NCBI GenBank assembly: GCA_030849805.1 | Contig: JASANZ010002268.1 | Coordinates: forward strand, 86,130-150,129 | Reading direction: 5' to 3' | Source of the DNA: Sergeia podlipaevii | Taxonomy: Eukaryota > Euglenozoa > Kinetoplastea > Trypanosomatida > Trypanosomatidae | Length of the DNA: 64,000 nucleotides | Shown here: positions 9,477-18,900 of the stretch, in pieces | Layout of the letters: each line of letters opens with the position of its first letter | Numbering within the stretch: position 1 is the first letter of the stretch | Notes under the pieces: model-generated | What the model was told of the DNA's origin: nothing | The model's input: the letters and a program-made list of their open reading frames with translations, nothing else | Database searches by the model: none | Program-made: the position numbers and the translations under genes

Positions 9477-11510
9477 GGTAGTCTGTCTAGAAAAATAATA
9501 ATAATAACGAGAATACCAAAAAAAAAAATGCTGTTATATACTTTTAATGTTTTCTTTTTGATGTGAAGCCTCACAGCTGAACTCTTCTCACTTTAGCTAG
9601 CGAAGCACAAGAAACTACAGGACGTAAAGTTTTTCTATATATAAAAATGATACACAAGAAGATGCTGCCTTCGCAAAAAAAAACAAAAAAAAAAGTGTAC
9701 AAGTGTGAAAATAGGACTAACCAAAAATTTCTCGCTAAAAGGAAACAACTAATAATAATAATAATGTGAGTGAGTGAGTGTTATAAGACGCGCGCCGCTG
9801 CTCTGCAAAGGCGCCAAGGAAGCACTAAAGTAGTATTCTACGTGCGTAGAATCCCCTGGTGGGTGACTAACAAAAAAAAAAAAAAAAAAAGAAGAAAAAG
9901 AAGCAGCACAATTTTATTGCCCTCATCAACTGCCAAGACACAATATGTGGATGAGCAAGACACGGTAGAAAAAAGAAATACTATGAGCAGTAGTGTACAA
10001 ATATGCTTTGCAGACGACCGGTAATCTAGTAAAAAAAAAATTTTTTTAAGCACGGATTGTTCCCCATATACAAGGTGAAAGGAAAAAAGTAAGGAAGGGG
10101 AAAAGGGGAAAAAAAATCAATATATAAGCTAAGCTTGCATAAACAGAATAACAGTGAAACTGCATTTCTCTATCTGCACATAACACAATAAAAAGCAATG
10201 AGGTATATATATAACGCTTCCATTATTCCACACACTTACCAAAAAAAAAAAGAAGGGATGAGGAGAGGCTGTCTCTTCAAGATGAACCGCAGTGTATGGC
10301 TCACAAGATCTGTCATATACATAAATTCCAACAATCGCAAAGACTAAAAATATAATGCAACAAAAAAAAAAGAATCCGGTAACAAAAAAAGAAAGACGGA
10401 TATAAATGTCTTGTTACACATATAGTCTGTTTTCCAAAAAGGGCCACACAGGTGTGTAGAGACAACAAGAAAAAAATGAAACAGACAGAAAATGCCAAAA
10501 CTTCTGCAAAAAGAGAGAGGAAAAAAAAAAAGAGGTGCTGAAATGCCACTCAAGTGAATGTATCACGCTACCAACCAACTACTTGCTGATTCGAGCAAGA
10601 TACAGCTTCCTTGCACCTCTTCATTCCCCCGTACGCCTGCGCTCTACCTATTTCCCAAGTGCTCTCTCTCTCTCTCCCTCCCTTTATAAGAAAAAAAAGA
10701 GAGGTGACAAAAAAAAAAAAAAAGAAGACCAAAGGAAATCAACAGGAGCTCCAATGTCCCCCCACACCGGCTTTGTATACGTGTGCCTTACAGCTGTCCA
10801 TAAGTTTATAAGTAAAAAAAAATGGCAAAAGCATAAACGCACGTACACAAAAAGTAGAATTCAAACAATGTGCAAAGGTGGCACGGAGAGAGAGTAATTC
10901 CCATTTTTTTAGCAAAAGGTGTGACTACAAAAGACAAAAAAATGCATTGATACATATATATATATATAAGCAGAGACAAGAGAAAGAGAAAGGCAGGTGT
11001 ATATATAAATATAAAGGAAGAAACTGAAATATATATATTATTTGAACCTAGAGTGATATCCTACATTTGGGGAGGGAGGAGTGGCAACACGTACATGCAC
11101 TCGGTGTCTATATAGATGTATAGCGCGCGTGTTGTTCCTGTACAACAAACACAAAAAAAAAAGATTAAGCAAGTGCCTTTGATTCGCGTCCTTAATTTAA
11201 AAGGAAAACAAAGTTGAGGCTTCTTTGTGTTTGCGCCAGTACATACAAGTGACAACATGGTATGGTTTGCTCCAATGATAAAGAAAGAATGTTTATTGTT
11301 GGTATTCTTGTCATTTTTCATGATTTTCAGGGCATTCTGTTGTTGTTGTTGTTTTTTAGTAGCTTGTACGCTTGATGAGTATCTCCATGCTAATATGGCA
11401 TCAAATGCAACGCACGATGTCGCGACATGACATTAGGGCATAGTTTACCATGAAAAAGAAAGTGAAAAGAAAACGAAAAAAAAGGGATACAGCGCACACG
11501 CCTTGGTAAA
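9477..11510. other. Large gene-free spacer (2.0 kb)
   Basis: AT-rich, with a 19-A run (9872-9890), an A10-T7 junction (10031-10047), an AT run (about 10962-10975) and many A-tracts. A GC-richer, hairpin-rich island lies at 9781-9870. A CT-rich stretch is at 10610-10682. Open frames here are low-complexity and unconvincing. I see no gene. Confidence 0.6.
9781..9870. other. GC-rich island with inverted repeats
   Basis: Stands out from AT-rich surroundings. GCGCC at 9792-9796 pairs with GGCGC at 9810-9814. ATTCTACG at 9835-9842 pairs perfectly with CGTAGAAT at 9845-9852 around a 2-nt loop. Could be part of a structured RNA or a decayed element; no known RNA family was recognised and it does not read as a tRNA. 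Confidence 0.35.
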
Positions 11511-12476
11511 TTAGCTAAGAGTCTTGACATCCTCAATGGCCATCTGGGAAAAGTACTCCAGCAGCTCGGGGAACTCACGAAAAGAGGCAAGTTGCTCAAG
11601 ATATAACTCCAGAGAAGGACGCATGTCGAGTTCCTTCAGTATCTCCGCGGTGTGAAAGATGGCCTCTTCGTGCCTCACTGCAATGGCCTCCATGAGCAGC
11701 TTGCGACGCACATCCAGCTCACTGTTCCAGTGCTCGTGTGACTTCCGCGCACGCATGTCCTCACCGGCCCTCTGCATACAGTAGCCGCTGAACTCGTAGA
11801 GCTCCTCCCACTGTAGAGCCCACATATCCTGAAGTGCATTCCGCCGGATTTCCTCAAATGATTCGAAGAGCTCTCTGTCCTTGCGCTGCTTGGTGAGTTG
11901 CTCAACAAGAGCCTCGTACTGCCGCATAGTCAAGGGACGTCCACGCTTGACGAGGCTGTCAGCAAAGAACTCCTCTGCCGTCTTCTTCGGAATGGCGGGC
12001 GGTGTCGTCATCACTTCCTCCTCTGGCTCATAAAGAGCCAGCGAGCCGCGCTGAGAAAGCGGAACCAGCACGCCCAAGGCATCATCCAGGTCGGGCTCCA
12101 TCTGCCTGCGGGTGTAGTCTGCAGGGGGGTGATTTCCGAGCTCATCAAGACGATCCGTCGCCCGCACCACCCGCTCCTCAGAAGGTGCCAACGGGGTGAG
12201 GTCCTTTACTGGCGATGTAAGAGTCGACACGTAATCAGAGGTAGCCACAGGACCTTTGCTGATACCAAGTTTCTGGATCGGCGCCTTTGGAACAACCGCT
12301 GGAGCCTGAGCGGGAGGAGCAGGTTTGGCGGCCGGGTAGAGGTCCATCGGGTCACATTTAATAAGAGCTGGGGTCTGCTCCTGCTTTTTCAGTTCACGGT
12401 TCAGTTCACGTTGGGTCTCAAGGAGGGTATGACTGGCGTAGTGGACGCCTGCATGCTCAATATTCGAGGAAGACAT
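11511..12476 (-). CDS. Conserved-looking protein of unknown function
   Basis: 321 aa, not recognised. The first 130 residues are Pro/Ala-rich and probably disordered. From about residue 165 the protein is a charged, strongly helical domain (EEFFADSLVKRGRPL onward). It is rich in Trp, Tyr and Glu, has several W-x-x-E/Y patterns, and ends in short amphipathic helices. There are no membrane segments, signal peptide or zinc ligands. Codon use and GC match the neighbours, and the frame is uninterrupted, so I believe it is a real gene. An AG at 12489-12490 after a short pyrimidine tract leaves a 5' UTR of about 12 nt, which supports the ATG at 12476. A structural or scaffolding role is possible but not shown. 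Confidence 0.75.
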   Translation of the reverse strand: MSSSNIEHAGVHYASHTLLETQRELNRELKKQEQTPALIKCDPMDLYPAAKPAPPAQAPAVVPKAPIQKLGISKGPVATSDYVSTLTSPVKDLTPLAPSEERVVRATDRLDELGNHPPADYTRRQMEPDLDDALGVLVPLSQRGSLALYEPEEEVMTTPPAIPKKTAEEFFADSLVKRGRPLTMRQYEALVEQLTKQRKDRELFESFEEIRRNALQDMWALQWEELYEFSGYCMQRAGEDMRARKSHEHWNSELDVRRKLLMEAIAVRHEEAIFHTAEILKELDMRPSLELYLEQLASFREFPELLEYFSQMAIEDVKTLS

Positions 12477-13277
12477 ATTTTCTATTCACTAAAGGAAATA
12501 GATGTTCTCTTCTCTCTCTTTCTCTTAAAATCTCTTTAACTTACTTTACGTACTACTTTGAAAATATCAAATCACGTTTTCTTTGTAGAAGCGATAGATA
12601 AGCAGATAAATATGGCAATATCGAAAAAAAAAATGGTGAAAATAGCGTTCCTAGGGAGGGATGAAGTATTGTGTGAGGAAATTTCGTTTTGTTTATGAAG
12701 ATCGAACAAAACAGCCAAAAAAAAAAAATGAGAGTATGAAAAGGTAAGAAAAAATATAAAGTTAACCAACGTACCAACAGTATTAGAGCGTAGATATTAT
12801 AACAAACCATTTAAAACCTCACAAAATACCAAAGGTGGAGATCGTGCATACGTATATATAGGAATGTGTGTATAATTTTGAAATATTGTGACTACACAGC
12901 TGCTATACCACCACCACAAACAAACGAAAAGAAAATGGTAGTCCACTACTAGCAATAATAGAAGAAAAAAAAATAAAGAAGAAGAAGCAGATGCCCACGC
13001 AGGACTCCATAGGTCTCTTCTTCTCTTCGTATGTTTCCACACGTACAGAAAGAAAGAAAGAAAGAAAGAAGGAGCAAATATGTATCGTAAAAATGAAGAG
13101 GAGCAAGGAGCAAAAAAAAAAAAAAAAGGAAGCATATTTGCAAAGAAGGTAATGCAAATCAAAAAAAGAGAAAAGGCACACAATAAACATGTCAGAATCA
13201 TTTTTCTTCACAAGAAATAGCAGCAATAATAACCGATGAGGAGGCCTAGTAGCAAACTCCTCTTCTCTCTCTCTTTT
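12477..13277. other. Intergenic spacer
   Basis: AT-rich, with A-runs near 12718 and 13112 and a GAAA tetranucleotide run (about 13047-13071). No gene supported. Confidence 0.7.
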
Positions 13278-13571
13278 TTATTTTGTGAAGACGCCTTCCT
13301 CCTCGAGTTCACGCTTTCGGATACGCTCATCGCGCGCCTCAACTTTCTTTTGGTCCTCCGTTGCAATATCGTATGGATTGCCGCGAAGACGATAGCGCGG
13401 GTTAATCGCGTTCATCTTGCAGAGAGTCCAGTTTCTACGCTCAAGAAAGCACTCGTTCGCGCCGATGCAGTCCTCAATGCTGTCCTTTTCCTCGAAGCAT
13501 TTGGTGCCCACTACACAGGCAATCAGCGCATTCTTGGGGCGCCAACATAGCGTCTTCTGATTCTTCTCCAT
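13278..13571 (-). CDS. COA5: COA5/PET191-like cytochrome c oxidase assembly factor
   Basis: 97 aa. The first 64 residues carry six cysteines in three Cx9C pairs: C9/C19, C25/C35 and C41/C51. Five residues separate the pairs each time. The region ends in a 'NPRYRLRG' segment. Human COA5 and yeast Pet191 have the same arrangement and a closing 'R-x-R-F-R-G', so the match is specific despite low overall identity. The family is a soluble or membrane-associated intermembrane-space protein needed to assemble cytochrome c oxidase, with disulfides made by the Mia40-type pathway. The C-terminal 30 residues are a charged helix (DERIRKRELEEE). A pyrimidine tract (13592-13604) and an AG (13589-13590) give a predicted 5' UTR of 17 nt, which fixes the start. 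Confidence 0.85.
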   Translation of the reverse strand: MEKNQKTLCWRPKNALIACVVGTKCFEEKDSIEDCIGANECFLERRNWTLCKMNAINPRYRLRGNPYDIATEDQKKVEARDERIRKRELEEEGVFTK

Positions 13572-14285
13572 GATACAGAAATATACAGCTAAGAAGAAAA
13601 AAAATATGAAATGAGCTCAGACAAAAAAAAACAAGAACAATTCCTTTATAAACGTAGTAAAAATATAGAAGCCTTAAAAAAAAATAATAATAATAATAAT
13701 AGAAATACTTCTGAGAATAAGTTGCTGTTGTTTTTTTAGAAATAAGAAGAGAATAAAATAGAGCGCCAACATGTATCCTTGTAAGAAGCATCAAAAAGAT
13801 GTTTTCCATATATATATATAATTTTAGCAATCTCTACTACTACTACTACTACTACAAAAAAAGATGAAAATAGTAGATGAGCCCCGCAAATCGTTCGGAA
13901 AGACACCACTCTGCAACACCCAGACATATTTATATGCTTTTTGTAGTTGTTGTTTTTCCATAGACGTCACCACACATCTCCTTCAACACTATATATGTTT
14001 GCTTTTGCCTTCCTCTCTGCTCGAAGATTCAGTAATGCAAACAGCGCGCCCTGCAATACACGCAACATAAAATCCCTTCATTAAAAGATGCGTATATGTA
14101 TAAAGAATCAGCAAAACAAACGCAGTGCAAGCACAGCATTTGGCACACCACAAGAAGTATAAGAAAAATGCCAACCACGCCATGGCTTTCCCTCAGTTGC
14201 TTTCTTCGCTCCTCCTCTGTCACCATTTCATCTTTCCTCACTTGTGTGCATGTGCATGTGTGCAATGAGAAGGAAAAGAACAGGA
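13572..14285. other. Intergenic spacer
   Basis: AT-rich, with AAT repeats (about 13684-13700), a short AT run near 13810 and a CTA trinucleotide run (about 13834-13855). Apart from the acceptor signal near 13590 nothing else is recognised. Confidence 0.7.
13589..13604 (-). promoter_or_regulatory. Predicted spliced-leader acceptor, COA5-like gene
   Basis: On the minus strand a T/C tract (13592-13604) ends in TTAG; the AG is 13590-13589, 17 nt before the ATG. This is the trypanosomatid trans-splice layout; usage is inferred. Confidence 0.6.
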
Positions 14286-15194
14286 TCACCTCAGGAAGGG
14301 GTCAATCACATCCTCACAACGGCTACCCACACACATCATCCCCTTCTCCTGGAAGGCCAGTCGAATGGCGTGATTGAAGGAGCGCAAGTTCGCCTCTGCC
14401 ATGATGCTCTCTGTGTACAGCACCACACGCCAAAATTCCGTCGCACGGTCCTTCGTGGCGCTCCAGTACTGGATGTTCAACAAGATATCCAAAGGACGGC
14501 CATTGAAGTACACCAGCGCGCTTGCACTAAAGACGTAATCTGACGTGCTCTGCACCTTAAGTGGGCCAGCTGAACTGATGCCGTGAAAGCCCACAAAGAG
14601 GCTTTGCAACTGCGGAAAGTTGGTGATACGGTCACCATCGCGCGTGATGAGGCTACTCTCCAGCATGTACAGCATCGAAGCATTGTGCATGGAGAGGCCC
14701 TTAATGCGGTAGCTCACCTTCTCGTAGTCCACATTCTGCAGGAGCTCCATAGAGACCTGCGGGTAAGCGTTGCAGAGATTGCCAAAGAGCGAACGCAGTT
14801 CAAACTTGTAGATTGTCCCATCCGTACGTCTCAGCAGACGAAAGCCATTTCGAGAGATGGCGTGGTCTGCAGTATCGAGCACCTCCACACGCTTCGTGCG
14901 GAACTCAGAGGAGACCTTGGCCTCTAGGTCGAGCTTGCCGCGGCGAGAAACCAGCACGGCCTCGATGGTAGAGATGATATCGTCCACAGTAAGATTGGGA
15001 ATAAGGATGCTTTCGTAGGTCACCTCATGTGCGCGATCCTGACACAGTGAGTCTCGATGCTGCACAGCTGACAGAGTCATCGTCAAAGCGATAAGAAGTA
15101 CAGAAAAGACAAGCACAAAAGTGCCAGTTCGTTGCTGAATAACGTGCGCCTGCCGCAGGTTAAACGCGCTAGAATTTTCGGTATGGTGTCCCAT
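14286..15194 (-). CDS. Membrane-anchored protein, possibly CYTH-like
   Basis: 302 aa from the ATG at 15194. The frame stays open further upstream to 15521, but that extension is low-complexity, AT-rich and hydrophobic like other spacers, so I reject it. A single membrane segment (about residues 24-44) follows a short cytosolic tail; the rest has potential N-glycosylation sites (NLT, NAS). Near residues 90-130 there is an acidic/basic strand pattern, 'KLDLEAKVSSEF..KRVEVLDTADHAISRNGFRLLRR'. It resembles the start of a CYTH (triphosphate tunnel) domain, including the 'fDTpd..L...g..LR.R' signature. The later part does not confirm this, so it is a hypothesis. The alternative is an unclassified trypanosomatid surface or ER protein. 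Confidence 0.7.
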   Translation of the reverse strand: MGHHTENSSAFNLRQAHVIQQRTGTFVLVFSVLLIALTMTLSAVQHRDSLCQDRAHEVTYESILIPNLTVDDIISTIEAVLVSRRGKLDLEAKVSSEFRTKRVEVLDTADHAISRNGFRLLRRTDGTIYKFELRSLFGNLCNAYPQVSMELLQNVDYEKVSYRIKGLSMHNASMLYMLESSLITRDGDRITNFPQLQSLFVGFHGISSAGPLKVQSTSDYVFSASALVYFNGRPLDILLNIQYWSATKDRATEFWRVVLYTESIMAEANLRSFNHAIRLAFQEKGMMCVGSRCEDVIDPFLR

Positions 15195-15975
15195 TTCCCT
15201 TTTATGTAACTGACAAGAAACTTTAAATAAATATACGAAAAAATATATATGTATAAGCGTACCTAGTACTAGTTCGATAGCTAAGTCGTGTAGGTCAAAG
15301 TTTGTGTGTGTATGTGTGTACAGAGCCAAAAATGAAAGAAAGAAAATGAATATCAGGAACATGAGACAAAACATACAAAAACAGGAGAGTTGTAGATCGT
15401 AACATATATTATTTTTGTTTTTTAAACTAGCAATTATATACCCACTCTCACAACCACATATTGCAAGGAGGTCGCCTTTAAAAAATAATAATAATAATAA
15501 GACAATAGTGTTGGTATTCATCTTTTACGTTGTTTCTGTACATATCCAGCATTCCTCCCCCCCCCCCCTCCTCTCCCTGTATGAGCAAACCCAGAAAGAT
15601 ACGAAAAAGGGGGGGCATGGTAGTAATTACATAAACAATGCAAGTGCATCTTTCTCAGCACTGACACCAAACAAACAAGCAAACAAAGGGAGCAAGAATG
15701 AAAAAGCGCAGTAGCGGAAGACATTCCCACTTTGTCTCTCTCACAACACTACATATTAAAAGCTATCTCTCCTCTATTGCATTTTCTCTTCGTAAAAATA
15801 TTTTATCTCTATGTGTGTGTGTGTGTGTTTGACAAAATGCCAAATACATAAATAAGGCAATGGGGTACTTCCCCCCCCCCTTCCCAACTCTAGTACGCAC
15901 ACACACAGAAGTATACCCAACCAATCAAAAAAAAAAAAAGAAAGAAAAAGATAGCCGCCGAGTAGGTGGGCTGCG
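15195..15975. other. Intergenic spacer
   Basis: AT-rich, with two C-runs on the plus strand (15557-15568 and 15871-15880), an AAT run (about 15485-15500) and a GT run (about 15813-15829). An AG at 15210-15211 could serve the downstream gene but its pyrimidine tract is weak. No gene supported. Confidence 0.7.
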
Positions 15976-18900
15976 TTAATCATCAGAGTCTAGCACGAGT
16001 CCAACAGACTCTAGCGTCCAAATAGACGAGTGAGTCGCTGAGCTGAGATCGGCGATAAACACAAGGCCAACACCGGCTGCATTGCGCCTGTCTGAAGTGA
16101 CGTATACAGGGGTCTTAAACGTCCCCACGCTCTTCACACGGGAGCTCTCAGTAGGCACAATATGCATCACTGGCATCTCCGTGATGAGCTGCTTCTTGAG
16201 CTGAGGAGCAAGCTGGTGCTTCTCGCTGTCCCATCGCGCACCCTCCAAGAAGAGTCCGGACACATAGGCGCCATCTGTCGGGTAGCCGGCCACTTCCTCA
16301 GCGGTCTTGAAGGTCGTCACGGTGGTGACGATAGTGGAGCGATCAAGCGGCCACTTGTACTTGCGGCATGTCACCTGCACTAGCGCGGAGAGATATGAGT
16401 CGGGCACCATGAGCCCGGACAACCACATGCACTTGGGCTCTCCATTCATGCTCCACTGCAAGTACTGCTGGTAGCGACGCTGGAAGTGGGCAAGCCACCG
16501 GCCAAGGTTCTTGCGGGTGGCAGGCGCGCAGCGGCGCCAGGATGGAGGCAGCTGACCGTTGCTGAGCGCTGAGGCAAGCTCATCAAGCTCATTACTCATG
16601 CCAATCACACCCGCAAGTGCCTTCTGGAGCTCCATGAGCGAGGTCACTATCACCGTCACCAACTTGTTCCAGCGCTCCACCTCCTGCAGCAACACCACCT
16701 GTGTAGGCTGGATACTCTCGTACCCGTTGCTCTTGGCACGCTCGTTCTCCTTGCGCATCACCTGCTTCTGGTCAAGTGTCTTGGGAATCTGCTGAAGAAT
16801 TTCTTCCGTGAACTTCATGAGCATCTCCTCTCGGGAAGCACCCGACGCAGTCGCACCGCCAGAGCGCGGCATGAGCTCGATCAAGCCGGCCCACATGCTC
16901 TCCGCGGCATGGCGAAGGTAGCCTGTCTCTGCGTTCGGGTGGAGGCCAAACACATCAGGTGTATTGACGTTGGGGAACTTGTCCACCTGTGCGTGCATCT
17001 GCTGCAGCGTCACCTTCCTCGTCGGGTCAGCGCTGTCGGAAGGAAGGCAGTAGTCAACTGTGTCGTCCAGGAAAAAGTGAAATGGCTGGAAGGTGTCAAA
17101 CAAGAAATCACCAAAGTACTCTTCCAGGTATGTCTTGACAATGCGACGGTCCATCGCATCAGAGACACGGCCGCCGTACATGGCCTCACCAACAAGATAC
17201 CGCAGCGTCTCCCACGGAATAGGGTCGCCATTGGTGTAGGCCTTCGTCAAGTACGTGTCAATAAGACGCATAGAAACGGTGAAGTCGGTCTCGTTGAAGT
17301 CGTAAATGACGTTCCAGCCGATCTTGCCATACTTTCGGCGCTCCTGCACCACGGCGTGGTAGAAAGAAAGGGCAAATACGAGAGGCCTAAAAGCCCAGTG
17401 GGGGCAGGTGTCAAGCTGATCCTCAGTCACCTTCGACAACGTGTTCTTCATGTTCATCTTTAGACCATTCGGTGGCTCATTCACCACCTTCAGAGAGCGC
17501 TGCAAGATACCCATAGGGAACTCAAGGCTTGGCTCCGTCGTCAGCCACAGACGGAACTGATCATGCGGCTGCTGCTGGTCCATCTTCTCGATGGTCTTCT
17601 CAAGGTCACGCATCCACATGGTAAGTAGATGGCAGTTCTGCAGCAGCACCCAATGCCCACGCACCGCACCCAGCTCCACCATCTTCATGGCCTCATCACC
17701 CTGACCCTGGCCTAGTGAAATTGACCGCAGTTTGTCCAGTCCCACCTCCTTCGTCGCCAGCTTGACAATTTCATCGGTCGGGTTCGCACCGGGAGACACC
17801 ACGCACACAATCGGGGACATTGCAGAGCTCTTATCAAGCACGTCCTTGTAGCGCAAGATGGGCGGCATAACGAAGCGCTCGCCAAGCAGGTCGCACTCAC
17901 TGATAAAAGCTGTGACAGCGTTGTACACACGGTCAGAGCGGAAGCAGCGAAGCAAGCAGAGCCGTTGAAAGGAAGTGAGGCGCGCAGAGTACCCGCATGG
18001 AATCTCACACTCGGGTTCCTCAGGGCGGTCTAGCAGGAACCACGCCTGCCAGTCCTCCAAGTTGCCCAGCATGTCCTTGGTCAGATTCTTGAACACGTCC
18101 ACGGACGTTGCGAGCTTGCAGACATCGTTCCACTGCCGCGCGGTCAGCCAATCGGTCGGGTTAGACGGAAAGCCCTTCTCGGCGAGCACACAGCCACGCA
18201 AGAAGAACTCGAGCTCAGCCTGGGGGAGACGGCTCTCCTGCAGAAGCAGGCGGATAGCAATCTGCAGCGACAACATCAGCTTATCCTTCTCAAAGATACC
18301 CATGCACACATAGCAGTAGAGATTGTACGTGAGGGCCTCAATAATGTTCTTGAGGCGGTCCGCGATATCGAACGAAGCATCACTCTTGGTGATGGAGTAC
18401 CCGAATACATCATGAAGGAAGGCGGAAAGCGAGTACTCATACATGGAGTTGATGGCAGAGAGCTGCGAGATGACAAAGTACAAGACAGCACCACGCTTGG
18501 CAGCGGGGCGGTACTGCTGACGCGACACCTCAGTCGTCCGCGCCGTCTCCTTCGCCTGCTCGAGCTTGTGCTCCACCTCGGTGGCGCTGCTCTTCGTGTT
18601 CTCAAGAGTGGCAATGAGATCGTCGTTATCCAAAATATTACCTGTCGCAAGGGTGAGCTCGCGGATAAGTGTATCTTCTAGCTCCTTGAGCTGAGCGCGA
18701 CTCTCGGCCATCGTCTGCACAAGCTCTTCGGACTGCCGCTGCAGGTCACTGCGCTCGCTGGCCACCACGTAGTTCAGCAGCTGAGCCTCCAGACCATCCT
18801 CCGTCACACCATAGTTGATAACCATCGTCTTGCCAAACACCTCGGCGGGGTAGTTAGGGTTAGACAGCTTTGTACACAGGTACAGCTTGAAGTTCTTATC

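Noticed and set aside
10535..10897. A 120-codon plus-strand frame in the 9.5-11.5 kb spacer
   Set aside because: Lys runs come from A-tracts and Ser/Pro from a CT stretch; it is opposite in strand to all genes.
15195..15521. 109-residue upstream extension of the gene at 14286-15194
   Set aside because: AT-rich, Phe/Leu/Ile low complexity typical of translated spacer; the ATG at 15194 begins normal coding composition just before the membrane anchor.
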